Origin: Achromobacter xylosoxidans
Lineage (GTDB): Bacteria; Pseudomonadota; Gammaproteobacteria; Burkholderiales; Burkholderiaceae_B
Length of the DNA stretch: 64,000 bases
Direction: 5' to 3'
Assembly (NCBI RefSeq): GCF_002192695.1
Contig: NZ_MTLG01000052.1
Location: 186,001-250,000, forward strand
This document shows, one piece after another, positions 50,473 through 59,323 of the stretch; positions within the stretch are counted from its first letter, which is position 1; each line of letters begins with the position of its first letter. Position numbers and translations under genes: made by a program. The notes beneath the pieces were generated by a model. The model was given only the letters and a program-made list of their open reading frames with translations, did no database searches and was not told where the DNA came from.

Positions 50473-51702
50473 TCAGCCAGGCGGCGGCGCGCCGATTGCG
50501 GCATGCGTCGCGCGTACCAGGCGGTGCGCGCGTTCGTCGAGCAGCACCGTGCGGCCCATGCGGTTCATGGTGTAGGCGAAGGAAAGCCGGCGCTGCGGCC
50601 AGGCGAAAGCGAGCGAACCGCCGGCGCCCGTGTGGCCATAGGCCTGGTCACCGAAGCAGGCGCTGTCCAGGCCAAGTGCGCGGTTGTCCATCTGGCGCAT
50701 GAAGCCGCTGGCGTAGCGCGCAGGCACGCGCAGGCAGGCGTCGTCGTCCGTGCGTGCCGACAGGGCGGTGGCCGCGGCCAGCGTGTCCTCGCGCAGCAGG
50801 CGCACGCCGTCGCGCGCTCCACCCAGCGCCAGCGTGCCGTACAGGCGCGCCAGGCTGCGCGCATTGGCGATGCCGCCGGCCGCGCACAGTCCGGCCGCGC
50901 GGCCAGCGCGGCTGTTGAAGCCTGACGGACGCCAGCCGCCGGTGTTCTTGGCGTACAGCGCCGTGGGACTGTCGGGCTCGTCCTTCAGCGACTGCTCGAA
51001 GGGGCTGTACGGCGCCTGCGGCGCAGGCGGCGGCACGATGGGCGCGACGCGCGCTTCCTCGGATTGCGGCAAGCCTATCCAGAAGTCCAGGTCCAGCGGT
51101 TGCGCGATGTGGCTGCGGAAGAACTCGCCGGGCATGCAGCCGCCCAGCCTGCGCACCAGCTCGCCGACCAGCCAGCCGTAGGTCAGGCCGTGGTAGGCCA
51201 CGCGTTCGCCCGGCGCCCAGAAGGGCGCGGCGGCGGCCAGCCGGCCGGTCATGCCCTCCCAGTCGAAGGCAGCGTCCGCCGGCAAGGTCTCGCGCAGCGC
51301 AGGCAGGCCCGCGCTGTGGTTGAGCAGCATGCGCGGAGTGGTGCCCGCCTTGCCCGCCGCGGCGTATCCAGGCCAGTAGCGGGCGACGGGCGCGTCCAGG
51401 TCCAGTTCGCCGGCTTCGGCCAGCATGTGGGCGCAGAGCGCCGTGGCTGGCTTGGTGTTGGAGAACACGATACAGACCGTGTCGCGTTCCCATGGCCGGC
51501 TGCGCTGCGCGTCGGCCCAGCCGGCCCACAGGTCGACCACCGGATAGCCGTCGACCTCGATGGCGACGGCTGCGCCCAGCTCGCCCTGGTCCTGGAAATT
51601 GCGCGCGAACGCCGCGCGCACCGATTCGAACGCGGGATCGCAGTGGCCGTGGATCGCCGGAGTCTCGGCTGCACGCGCCTGGGGCGAGGTTGCGGCGGCC
51701 AT
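50473..51702 (-). CDS. Class C beta-lactamase-fold serine hydrolase (esterase-like)
   Basis: 409 aa, no signal peptide, so a cytoplasmic enzyme. Catalytic motif S81-N-T-K84 (SxxK), a Tyr in VAYHGLTYGWLVGEL and GHTGAGG near the C-terminus. This is the EstB/EstA-like family that hydrolyses esters or amides rather than resistance-type beta-lactams. It starts two bases after the dioxygenase stop, so it is tightly coupled. A role in splitting the imported compound is inferred. Confidence 0.87.
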   Translation of the reverse strand: MAAATSPQARAAETPAIHGHCDPAFESVRAAFARNFQDQGELGAAVAIEVDGYPVVDLWAGWADAQRSRPWERDTVCIVFSNTKPATALCAHMLAEAGELDLDAPVARYWPGYAAAGKAGTTPRMLLNHSAGLPALRETLPADAAFDWEGMTGRLAAAAPFWAPGERVAYHGLTYGWLVGELVRRLGGCMPGEFFRSHIAQPLDLDFWIGLPQSEEARVAPIVPPPAPQAPYSPFEQSLKDEPDSPTALYAKNTGGWRPSGFNSRAGRAAGLCAAGGIANARSLARLYGTLALGGARDGVRLLREDTLAAATALSARTDDDACLRVPARYASGFMRQMDNRALGLDSACFGDQAYGHTGAGGSLAFAWPQRRLSFAYTMNRMGRTVLLDERAHRLVRATHAAIGAPPPG

Positions 51703-51704
51703 GG

Positions 51705-52634
51705 TCAGCGCGTCAACGGCGCGCGCGCGCCGTAGCCCAGCAGGTAGCGCGCCTCGTTGGACAGCGTGGCGGCGACGCCTGCGGGCAGCGTGCTGGTGAA
51801 GTCCGCGAAGCCGCGCAGCCAGGACACGTTGTAGTTGCAGAGTATGGCGCGGCGCTCGCGGCCGGTATGGTTCGGGCCGGAGCGGTGCCAGGTATTGGAC
51901 AGCCAGATGGCGACCGAGCCGGCGGGCGCGGTCAGCGTGACCTCGCCGTCCAGTGGGCCGCTGCCCCAGGGTGGCGATTTGCGCAGCTTGTGGCTGCGCG
52001 GCATGACGCGGGTGGCGCCGTTGTCGGCGGTGAAGTCGTCCAGCATCCAGACGTTCTGCAGCGTCAGCGGAAATTCCGGCAGCGGCTCGGCGATCTGGCC
52101 CAGCGGCGCGTCCACGTGCCAGGCGCCGCCGCCCGTGCCGGGGCCGATGCTGGTGGCCTGGAAGTCGTGCAGGTTGCAGTCCTGGCCCATCACGCTGCGC
52201 ACCATGGGCAGCACCACCGGGTGCTCGATCAGCGGGATCATCTCGGGCGCCTTGTTCAGCAGGTTCCAGACGCGTTGCGACTTGTCGTCGTCGAACAGGG
52301 TGGGCAAGTGCAGGAAGTTCTTCGACACTTTGTTGATGGGAACCGGCCAGCGCGTGTTTTCGTTGTCGCGGCGGTACTGGTGCACGCGCGCCACCATGCG
52401 CCGCGCTTCCATGTCGCTCACCGTGTAGTGGCGCTTATAGTAGGCCAGGATGTCGTCATCGTCTTCGTGCCGTTCGTCGTCCAGCGGGAACGGGGCGGCG
52501 CGTTCGGCGGCCATCAGGCTGGCTACGCGTTCGCGCGCCTGTTCCAGTTGCGTGGCGTCCAGCACGTTTTCAATGACGGCGTAGCCTTCTTCGGCGAGCT
52601 GGTGTTGCAGCGCCTGCAGATCGAGTTGCTTCAT
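51705..52634 (-). CDS. Phytanoyl-CoA dioxygenase-like Fe(II)/2-oxoglutarate enzyme 1
   Basis: 309 aa. Metal triad: His173-x-Asp in GGAWHVDAPLG and the distal His in SNTWHRSGPNHTGRERR, whose Arg residues fit the 2-oxoglutarate salt bridge. Other PhyH features: GYAVIENVLDATQLEQARERV at the N-terminus and VWMLDDFTADNGATRVMPRSHK. It hydroxylates an unknown substrate, perhaps the CoA ester made by the adjacent ligase. GGGAGG precedes ATG 52634. Confidence 0.88.
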   Translation of the reverse strand: MKQLDLQALQHQLAEEGYAVIENVLDATQLEQARERVASLMAAERAAPFPLDDERHEDDDDILAYYKRHYTVSDMEARRMVARVHQYRRDNENTRWPVPINKVSKNFLHLPTLFDDDKSQRVWNLLNKAPEMIPLIEHPVVLPMVRSVMGQDCNLHDFQATSIGPGTGGGAWHVDAPLGQIAEPLPEFPLTLQNVWMLDDFTADNGATRVMPRSHKLRKSPPWGSGPLDGEVTLTAPAGSVAIWLSNTWHRSGPNHTGRERRAILCNYNVSWLRGFADFTSTLPAGVAATLSNEARYLLGYGARAPLTR

Positions 52635-52656
52635 GTTCCTCCCCTTGTGTTGAATG

Positions 52657-54201
52657 TCACTGCGAAATCGGACCGGGCTCGGCCACGGGGGCCAGCGCGC
52701 CGCGTGCAAGCTTGCCTATGCTGGTGCGGGGCAGGGCTTGCGCCGCGCCGATGCGGCGCGGCACCTTGTAGCCGGCCAGGTGGGCGGCGCAGTGGGCCTG
52801 CAGGGCGGCCGTGTCCAGGCTCTGGCCCGGCGCGGGCGTGACCCAGGCGTGGACCACTTGTCCCAGCCGCTCGTCGGCCACGCCGAAGGCGGCGGCTTCG
52901 CCGACTTCGGGGCGCGACAACAGCACCTGCTCCACTTCCAGCGGATAGACCTTGAAGCCGCCTACATTGATGCAGTCGTGCCGTCTGCCTTGCAGATGGA
53001 GATAGCCTTCCTCATCCAGTACCGCGACATCGCCGGTATAGAACCAGCCCTGGCTCAGAGCCTGTGCGGCATCCGCAGCGGGCTGGCGGTAGCCTGCCAT
53101 CACGTGCGGACCGCGCACGCGGATTTCGCCGGGCTGGCCGGGCGGCAGGGGCCGAGCGCCGTGGTCCAGGTCCACCACCTGTAACTCGCCGCCCGGCACG
53201 GGCAGGCCAACCGAACCCGGTTTGCGCGGGCGGTGCATGGGATTGAACGCCAGGCAAGGCCCGGCCTCGCTCATGCCATAGCCTTCGTGGATGGGGCAGC
53301 CAGCACGCTGTTCGAAGCGCGCCAGGGTTTCGCGCGGCAGCGGCGCCGCGCCGGAGAAACAGGCGCGCAGGCTGGCCAGGCGTTCCAGGCTCAGGGCCGG
53401 ACTCAGCAGCAGGTCGTGGAAGACCGCCGGCGCGCCCGGCAGCAGCGTGACGCGATGGGCGGCGATGGCCTCTATCGTGCGCGTGGCGTCGAAGCGCCGC
53501 ATCACCACCAGTTCGCCCCGGGCGTGCAGGCTCAGGTAGAGCGACATGGAGACGGCCGATACATGGAACAGCGGCATCACGCAGAGCACCACTTCGGCCT
53601 CGCGCCGCGTCGGCAGCCAGGCTTCACGCTGCGCGATGTTGTAGGCGATCTGCCGGTGCAGGATGTTCACGCCCTTGGGGCGTCCGGTAGTGCCGCCGGT
53701 GTATTGCAGCGTGGCCAGGTCCTCGTGCCGGGGCAGGTCTTGGGGGAGGGCGCAGGCCTGCGGCAGCATCTCCAGCAGGCCAGCGCCGTCGCCGGTGCGG
53801 AGTATGGCGCCGGCATCCAGGCCGGGGCACAGGGCGGCCAGGTCCAGCTTCACGCTGTCGTCATGCAGCAGCATGCGGGGCGCGGCGTCTTCCAGCATGT
53901 AGGCCAGTTCGCGTTCGCGGTAGCCAGGGTTCAGCGGCACGGCCTGCGCGCGCAGCGCATGCACGGCAAAGGTGGCGACGGCCAGGTCCAGCGAGTTCTG
54001 CATCAGCAGGGCCACCCGGTCGCCGGGCCGGACGCGCTGGCCCAGGCGGCGCGCCAACGCTCCGGCCAAGCCGGCGTATTGCGCATAGTTCAGCCGCGCG
54101 CCCTCGAAGAACAGGGCGGGAAGATCGGGTGTCTCGCGGGCGGCGTCGCGCAGCAGGTGGATCACCGAGTCCGGGACCGCGGGCAGGGCGGGGGCGTTCA
54201 T
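52657..54201 (-). CDS. AMP-forming acyl-CoA ligase
   Basis: 514 aa of the ANL superfamily: P-loop LQYTGGTTGRPKGVN, YGMSEAGPC, YTGDVAVLDEEGYLHLQGRRHDCINVGGFKVYPLEVE and the C-terminal lysine in PRTSIGKLARG. It activates a carboxylic acid to acyl-AMP and then probably to its CoA thioester. Its ATG overlaps the stop of the upstream dioxygenase (ATGA), and it is followed by the second dioxygenase after 22 bases. The acid is unknown. Confidence 0.9.
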   Translation of the reverse strand: MNAPALPAVPDSVIHLLRDAARETPDLPALFFEGARLNYAQYAGLAGALARRLGQRVRPGDRVALLMQNSLDLAVATFAVHALRAQAVPLNPGYRERELAYMLEDAAPRMLLHDDSVKLDLAALCPGLDAGAILRTGDGAGLLEMLPQACALPQDLPRHEDLATLQYTGGTTGRPKGVNILHRQIAYNIAQREAWLPTRREAEVVLCVMPLFHVSAVSMSLYLSLHARGELVVMRRFDATRTIEAIAAHRVTLLPGAPAVFHDLLLSPALSLERLASLRACFSGAAPLPRETLARFEQRAGCPIHEGYGMSEAGPCLAFNPMHRPRKPGSVGLPVPGGELQVVDLDHGARPLPPGQPGEIRVRGPHVMAGYRQPAADAAQALSQGWFYTGDVAVLDEEGYLHLQGRRHDCINVGGFKVYPLEVEQVLLSRPEVGEAAAFGVADERLGQVVHAWVTPAPGQSLDTAALQAHCAAHLAGYKVPRRIGAAQALPRTSIGKLARGALAPVAEPGPISQ

Positions 54202-55046
54202 GCCTTGCGCTCGGCGGCCTTGCGCGCGGCCTTGGCATCGCTGGCCTGCCACACCGTGGGGCGACCGGCGCCGCCCAGCAGGGTGATGGGGTCGGCGTTG
54301 TCGATGTGTCCGTACTGCCCCTTGTAGATGCTGTAGCCGCACAGCTCCTGCAGGCGGCGCGGGAAGCGCCGCGCCACGTCGGCCGGGATGCCGAGCTGCA
54401 GGTTTTCCTGCTGGCGCATCCAGCCGGCGCAGTAGTAGCACGACAGCGCGTAGCGGCGGGCATTGCTGTTGTTGGCGCCGCCCTTGTGCCATAGCGCACT
54501 GTCGAACAGCATGACGCTGCCGGCCTTCATGGTGGCCTGCACGGTGGCTATATCCTGGGCGCCGTAGGACGGCGAGGAATCGTAGCGGTGGCTGCCGGGC
54601 ACGATATGGGTGGCGCCGTTCTCAGTAGTGAAATCGCTCAGCGCCCAGATGGCGTTGACCGCCAGCGGCGGGCGCGGCCGCGGCAGGGCCAACTGTTGGG
54701 TGTCTTCGTGCAGGGGCTGGGCGCCTTGCCCCGGCGCCAGCGTCAGCGAGCACAGCGAGGACAGCAGCAATTCGCGGTCCAGCAGGCGTTCGGCCAGGGC
54801 CAGCACCTCGAGTTGCAGCGGCACGTCCCAGAAGCGCGGATCGTAGACCAGCAGGTTGTTGATGCGCACCGTCTTGCGGCCTTCGAACGAAGTCTGGGCG
54901 TAGCCGAGGTTGTGTTCGGCCTCGATCCGGATCAGCGCTTCCTGCAGCTGGCTGACCTGCTCGGGCGGGATGATGCCGGGCAGCACCACGAAGCCGTCGC
55001 GTTCAAAGGCTGCGATCCGCTCGTCGAGCGGTTCGGGCGTGGACAT
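54198..55046 (-). CDS. Phytanoyl-CoA dioxygenase-like Fe(II)/2-oxoglutarate enzyme 2
   Basis: 282 aa, first gene of the leftward operon. Metal ligands His113-x-Asp115 in QPLHEDTQQL and the distal His in SALWHKGGANNSNARR. It keeps FVVLPGIIPPEQVSQLQEALIRIE and IWALSDFTTENGATHIVPGSHRY of the PhyH family. It is only distantly like the other dioxygenase of the operon, suggesting two separate oxidation steps. AGGAG eight bases before ATG 55046. Confidence 0.88.
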   Translation of the reverse strand: MSTPEPLDERIAAFERDGFVVLPGIIPPEQVSQLQEALIRIEAEHNLGYAQTSFEGRKTVRINNLLVYDPRFWDVPLQLEVLALAERLLDRELLLSSLCSLTLAPGQGAQPLHEDTQQLALPRPRPPLAVNAIWALSDFTTENGATHIVPGSHRYDSSPSYGAQDIATVQATMKAGSVMLFDSALWHKGGANNSNARRYALSCYYCAGWMRQQENLQLGIPADVARRFPRRLQELCGYSIYKGQYGHIDNADPITLLGGAGRPTVWQASDAKAARKAAERKA

Positions 55047-55212
55047 CTCTTGTCTCCTGATGGGGGCCTGGATCAGCGTCCGGCGCGATAGGTCTGTGCG
55101 TATAATCGGCCGGTAGTCTTCGCCCTGCCAGCGCGTAGCGTCCACGGCAGTGGCGCAAAGCGTCCATCCCCCCAGAAGATGGCGGCCCCGTCGGCATGAT
55201 CCGGTACTCAAG

Positions 55213-56178
55213 ATGAGCGCGCAGGCCTACCACCACACCACCGATGTCATAGCGCCGCAGGACCAGTTCGCGTATTGGCGCGATGCGATCTGCGATGCCT
55301 ACGTGCCGCTCGAACCCGAGCGCGATGCGGCGCGCAGTTTTCGTGGCCAGATCGACGGCCTGCTGCTGCCGGACTTGCACGGTTCCACCATCACGGCGCA
55401 GTCGCACGTGGTCAGGTTGTCCGAAGCCGGTCTCTCGGCCCGCAAGCAATCCCCTTTTTTCGCCAACCTGCTGTGTGCCGGCGAGGCCCTGGTCTCGCAG
55501 GAAGGAAGCGCCATGCGCGCGCGTGCCGGCGACGTCTATGTGGTGGATTGCGCCTCGCCCTGGGAAGTCGACTTTCGCACCGATTTCCGCATGTTCTGCA
55601 TAGAAATCCCGGAAGGGCTGCTGCGGCCGCAATTGGGCCGGCGCGGACGGCTGGCAACGCCGGTGCTGGACGGGGGTTCAGGGGCGGGGCGGGTGCTGGC
55701 CAGCTATATGCGCCTGGTCAGCGAATTACCGGCCCACGAATTGCAGCAGGTGCAGGCGTTGATGGTCAGGCATTGCAGCGAACTGCTTTCGCGCACCCAA
55801 CTCGAAGGGGCGGACGCCGAGGCACAGGTGACGCGGCGGCTGCGGCACGAAGCCCTGGACCGGATTCTGGCGCTGGTGCAGCGCCGTCTGTCAGACCGTG
55901 GCCTGACACCGGCCTCAGCCAGCGAGGAACTCGGCATTTCGCGCAGCTATCTGTTCAAGATACTTGCCGAACACGGTTTGAGTTTCAGCGCCCATGTGCG
56001 GCAGTGCCGGCTGGAAAAGTGCCGACAGGCCATCGAAACCCAGCCTGGCCGCTCCATCGCGGACATCGCCGCCAACTGGGGATTCGAGGAAGTCTCTACG
56101 TTCAATCGGGCGTACCGCGCGCACTATGGCCGCTCGCCAGGCAGCGAGCGCGGCGGTGCGCCCTCGCGGGCAACGTGA
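55213..56178 (+). CDS. AraC family regulator
   Basis: 321 aa: N-terminal ligand-binding domain of the AraC_binding_2 type (DQFAYWRDAICDAYVPLEPE ... DVYVVDCASPWEVDFRTDFRMFCIEIP) and C-terminal double HTH (LTPASASEELGISRSYLFKILAEHGLSFSAHVRQCRLEKCRQAI, ADIAANWGFEEVSTFNRAYRAHYGRSP). It is divergent from the dioxygenase-ligase-transport operon with 166 bases between, so likely its activator. ATG 55213 is chosen; upstream in-frame sequence is not family-like. Confidence 0.9.
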   Translation: MSAQAYHHTTDVIAPQDQFAYWRDAICDAYVPLEPERDAARSFRGQIDGLLLPDLHGSTITAQSHVVRLSEAGLSARKQSPFFANLLCAGEALVSQEGSAMRARAGDVYVVDCASPWEVDFRTDFRMFCIEIPEGLLRPQLGRRGRLATPVLDGGSGAGRVLASYMRLVSELPAHELQQVQALMVRHCSELLSRTQLEGADAEAQVTRRLRHEALDRILALVQRRLSDRGLTPASASEELGISRSYLFKILAEHGLSFSAHVRQCRLEKCRQAIETQPGRSIADIAANWGFEEVSTFNRAYRAHYGRSPGSERGGAPSRAT

Positions 56179-56185
56179 CAGCGCA

Positions 56186-56506
56186 TCACCACTTGCCCTG
56201 GCCCTGCGACTGCTGCATCTGCGGCGCATTGGCCGGCCTGACCGTATCCACATACTTCCTGTAGGCGGCGACATACTCGGGACTGTTGATGTCAGGGGTG
56301 TTGTCGCTGTCCCAGTTCCTTTCCACGCCGGATTGCTTCCAGGCAGCCAGGTCGCGTTCGACCTGGTCGCGGCTGAGCTGGACGTCGGACGGGGGCGCCG
56401 CGGTGGTCGGGGCGGCGGACATTTGCGCGGCGGCGGGGCCGGTCAGCAGCGCGGCGGCGGCGATGGCGACGGGAAGGGCGGCGCGGAGTAAAAGGGCTGT
56501 CTTCAT
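56186..56506 (-). CDS. DUF4148-like small exported protein
   Basis: 106 aa with signal peptide (LPVAIAAAALLTGPAAAQ) and a mature part containing LSRDQVERDLAAWKQSGVERNW and SPEYVAAYRKYVDTVR, the pattern of the small DUF4148 family abundant in Burkholderiales. Function unknown. AAGGAG seven bases before ATG 56506 supports the start. Confidence 0.75.
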   Translation of the reverse strand: MKTALLLRAALPVAIAAAALLTGPAAAQMSAAPTTAAPPSDVQLSRDQVERDLAAWKQSGVERNWDSDNTPDINSPEYVAAYRKYVDTVRPANAPQMQQSQGQGKW

Positions 56507-56841
56507 GAGGTGCTCCTTGATACGTGTGTGATCGCAGCATTGGGGACCGGTGTCCTTGGAGCGTGGGGCGATGTTGCCTTGGGCAAGGACAGCTGCGTAA
56601 CCGGAATGGCGCATTCGTGTTTTTTTTTGGACAGGCCAGCCTTGCCTTGGGGTCGATGCGGGCCGTGGCGGCAAACGGGGCCTCGCGCGTTGGGCTTACG
56701 ACCCGGGCGTAATGCCGTGTCGGGATCTCATGCCTTCGCGCCCATCGTAGGACGCCCGAGGTAGGCACCACATACTCAAAATTGAGTACGCCGAATTCGC
56801 GCTGGAGGATGGGTGCGATCGACGGGCAGGCGGGGAGCCGG
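56507..56841. promoter_or_regulatory. 335-bp leader region with a 16-bp palindrome
   Basis: Upstream of the DUF4148-like gene and downstream of the LuxR-type gene. It contains a perfect dyad, TACTCAA-AA-TTGAGTA at 56773-56788, the kind of symmetrical site bound by LuxR-type dimers. A run of T at 56621-56628 is also present. No gene is seen in it. Confidence 0.5.
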
Positions 56842-57927
56842 TTACAGCAGGGAGGCTAGTCTGACCAGTTCGGACTGGCGGTTGCATTCCATCTTGTTGA
56901 GCAGGGACGCGACCTGCTTGCGGACGGTCAGCACCGAGGATTTTCGCAAGGTGGAGATTTCTTCCACGCTATGGCCCGTGGCCAGTCCGGCCAGGACCGC
57001 GGCCTCTGCATGGGTGATGGCGAAGACAGCGGCAAGCCTGTCGATGTCAGGCTGGGCGAATGCGCTTTTGCGCCGCATGCGCACCAGCAGCATGCGGTTG
57101 CCTATCAGGCTCAGCGCTTGTGGAGCCGCGCTGATGTCGATCCAGGTCAATTCCCCCCATCCGGCGGCCGCCGCCAGGGAACGCGCCTTGCCGTCGCGCG
57201 CGACCGCCTGACAATACGCATCGAAAAGCGTCTGTATCTTGGCGTCGGGGTGGCGCAGTTTGCCGCCGCGGACATTCCAACCGTGGCCGTCGTCCAGGTA
57301 GCGGACGGCGAGCGCGGACATCTTGTCCACCATCGCGTCGCGGCTGACCAGCAGCACGGCCTCGCCCACATCCGAGAGCGTGCTTTCGACGGCTGTCCAT
57401 CCGATGTCGAGCGCCTTTTCGCGCTGCGCGAGCCGGCTTTGCAGCAGGCGGAAGTACCGGGCGAAGTCGCCGGATTGAAGCCGTTCGACGGCCTTGCCGT
57501 CCACGGTCGAACGTTGAAAGGCGATGGCGGCGCGCAGGGCGGCGCTGGATTCGATTACCAGGCACAGCACTTGGGCCATGCGGTGCTTGAGCATGAAGTC
57601 GGCGTAGAACTCCGAACTCTGCAATCGCCCGCGATCGCACATGGTTGCGGTATCCAGCCACGCGCCCGTACGAAGCAGCCGCGAGTCCTGTTCGACGATG
57701 TCGCAGCTGTAATAGTGGTTCCGGTAGTCGGCTGCGCCGGCTTCGGGGAAGCTCACGGAAGACAGGTCCAGCAACTTGTGGCGCGCATCGAAGACGATCA
57801 GGGTGCCGCTGTCGGCGCCCACCATGTCGCGCGCGGTCCGCAGGATGTCATGCCAGGGCGGATCGGGATCCGTCATATGGTCCAGGGCTTCGATCGCGCG
57901 CCGGACGGCAATCTGGTGTTCAGCCAT
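56842..57927 (-). CDS. LuxR-type HTH regulator with GAF-like sensor
   Basis: 361 aa. The N-terminal ~180 residues look like a GAF-type sensor (DILRTARDMVGADSGTLIVFDARHKLLDLSSVSFP). The C-terminal ~65 residues are a LuxR/GerE HTH (LAAVFAITHAEAAVLAGLATGHSVEEISTLRKSSVLTVRKQVASLLNKMECNRQSELVRL). It is not a classical acyl-homoserine-lactone receptor. GGAGG seven bases before ATG 57927. Targets may include the DUF4148-like gene downstream through the 16-bp palindrome. Confidence 0.85.
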   Translation of the reverse strand: MAEHQIAVRRAIEALDHMTDPDPPWHDILRTARDMVGADSGTLIVFDARHKLLDLSSVSFPEAGAADYRNHYYSCDIVEQDSRLLRTGAWLDTATMCDRGRLQSSEFYADFMLKHRMAQVLCLVIESSAALRAAIAFQRSTVDGKAVERLQSGDFARYFRLLQSRLAQREKALDIGWTAVESTLSDVGEAVLLVSRDAMVDKMSALAVRYLDDGHGWNVRGGKLRHPDAKIQTLFDAYCQAVARDGKARSLAAAAGWGELTWIDISAAPQALSLIGNRMLLVRMRRKSAFAQPDIDRLAAVFAITHAEAAVLAGLATGHSVEEISTLRKSSVLTVRKQVASLLNKMECNRQSELVRLASLL

Positions 57928-58234
57928 TTCGTGCCTCCAACTCTGGTTCAGACGCAAACGCTGTCACGCATCACAGATCGTTGTAGAGGTGGCTCCGGCC
58001 AGATCGGGGGAGCGCTGCGCGGCGGTGGTTTGCCGGCGCGGGGGAGGCCGGCCCGCATGGGATAGTCGGCGGCTCTGCCACGGGGAAATTATCCTCGGAA
58101 AATCCCGGGCCAGATAAAAAAAATGGGTACTTGGCGAGCGCAAAAAGGTCCGGATCCGCAAGCATGCCGTCCCCGGCCTCGAGCGTGGTGCAGGCGCACC
58201 GGGTCATGCTTACCAGCGCTCGCTGCAAACGGGG
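57928..58234. other. 307-bp gap without a supported gene
   Basis: It lies between the leftward LuxR-type gene and the stop of the leftward binding-protein gene. An 85-codon minus-strand frame (57971-58228) exists but shows no recognisable motif or good ribosome site. No terminator of clear form is seen. It must hold the promoter of the LuxR-type gene. Confidence 0.4.
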
Positions 58235-59323
58235 TCAAGGCTGGGCGCTTGCGCCCGGCGGATGGACCGCCGCGCGCCACAGGTCGAGAAAATGCCGCTT
58301 CTTGAGCGGATCCAGATACACCAGCAGGCCCACGCCCAGTCCCACTGGCCGCACGCCTGCTTCAGGCCTGACCGAGGCGCTCACCGGCCGCATGCCCGAC
58401 TGTCGGGCGACCATCTCCTGGCCCCTGGGGGACAGAAGATAGTCCAGGAACATCGCGCCCAGATCCCCGCGCGGCGCCAGCCTGGGGATGATGGCGGAGC
58501 GCGACAGCATCAGCGTGTAGTCCTGCGGATACACGATGGCCAGCGGCGCTCCCTGGTCGATGCGGTGGCGGGTATAGGATTCCAGCAGGTTGTAGGCCAG
58601 CGTGATCTCGCCGCGCTCGAGCTTGTCCAGCGCGTCTTCCGTCGACGCGTGGACGGCGACGCGGTTGCGGCCCAGCTCGGCCAGCAGCGCGCCGGCCATG
58701 CTGTCCAGGCGCGTGTCCTGCGTGGCCGCCAGGTAGCCGATGCCGCTGCCCTCGACGTCGTAGGTGGAGATGGCGCCGGCCAGGGGCTGGTCCGGCGCCT
58801 GCAGCAAGGACAGCAACTCGCGCCGGGTGCGCGGCGCCCGCGCGGGAGCGAGCTTGCCGGTGTTGTAGACCATGACGATGGGATCGGTGCCGATGCTGAA
58901 GACCTCGTCGCGCCAGTTGGCCCAGGCAGGCAGGGCGCGGGTCTCGGGCGAAATGTGAGGCTGCGCGTAGCCGTCGTTGACCAGCTTGGTCTGCAGGTCC
59001 ATGGCGCTGCTGATGACGATGTCGGGCCCCGATCTGGCGGCCGGCGCCTGCGCGGCGCGGGAGACGGTTTCGGCATACAGCTCCTGCGTGGAGAGTTCGG
59101 TGTACTCCAGGCGCAGGCCGGGGTTCAGGCTGCTGAAGTCCTCCAGCACGCCGCGGAACACCTGCACGCTGTTCGAGGCGTGCACGACCAGCACGTTCCT
59201 GCTGTCGGCCGGACCCAGCGTCAGGCCCGCGGCGCTGGTTTCCGCGGCATGGCCAGCCGCCAGCGGCAGCAGGACGGCCAGCGTCGCCAGCAGGCGCAGG
59301 GGGAGCAGGAAATCAGGCTTCAT
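58235..59323 (-). CDS. Periplasmic type-2 binding protein linked to two-component system
   Basis: 362 aa with signal peptide (ATLAVLLPLAAGHA). The mature part resembles Fe3+/polyamine-type extracellular binding proteins (VLVVHASNSVQVFRGVLEDFSSLNPGLRLEYTELST, GPDIVISSAMDLQTKLVNDGYAQ, VMVYNTGKLAP). There are no permease or ATPase genes nearby. It overlaps the histidine kinase gene by 11 bases. Likely a periplasmic ligand-binding accessory that signals to the kinase, as PgtC does with PgtB; this is inference. Confidence 0.82.
   Translation of the reverse strand: MKPDFLLPLRLLATLAVLLPLAAGHAAETSAAGLTLGPADSRNVLVVHASNSVQVFRGVLEDFSSLNPGLRLEYTELSTQELYAETVSRAAQAPAARSGPDIVISSAMDLQTKLVNDGYAQPHISPETRALPAWANWRDEVFSIGTDPIVMVYNTGKLAPARAPRTRRELLSLLQAPDQPLAGAISTYDVEGSGIGYLAATQDTRLDSMAGALLAELGRNRVAVHASTEDALDKLERGEITLAYNLLESYTRHRIDQGAPLAIVYPQDYTLMLSRSAIIPRLAPRGDLGAMFLDYLLSPRGQEMVARQSGMRPVSASVRPEAGVRPVGLGVGLLVYLDPLKKRHFLDLWRAAVHPPGASAQP

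Noticed and set aside
57971-58228. 85-codon minus-strand frame in the gap downstream of the LuxR-type gene
   Set aside because: No recognisable motif and no good ribosome site; it overlaps nothing but reads like random GC-rich sequence in its second half.
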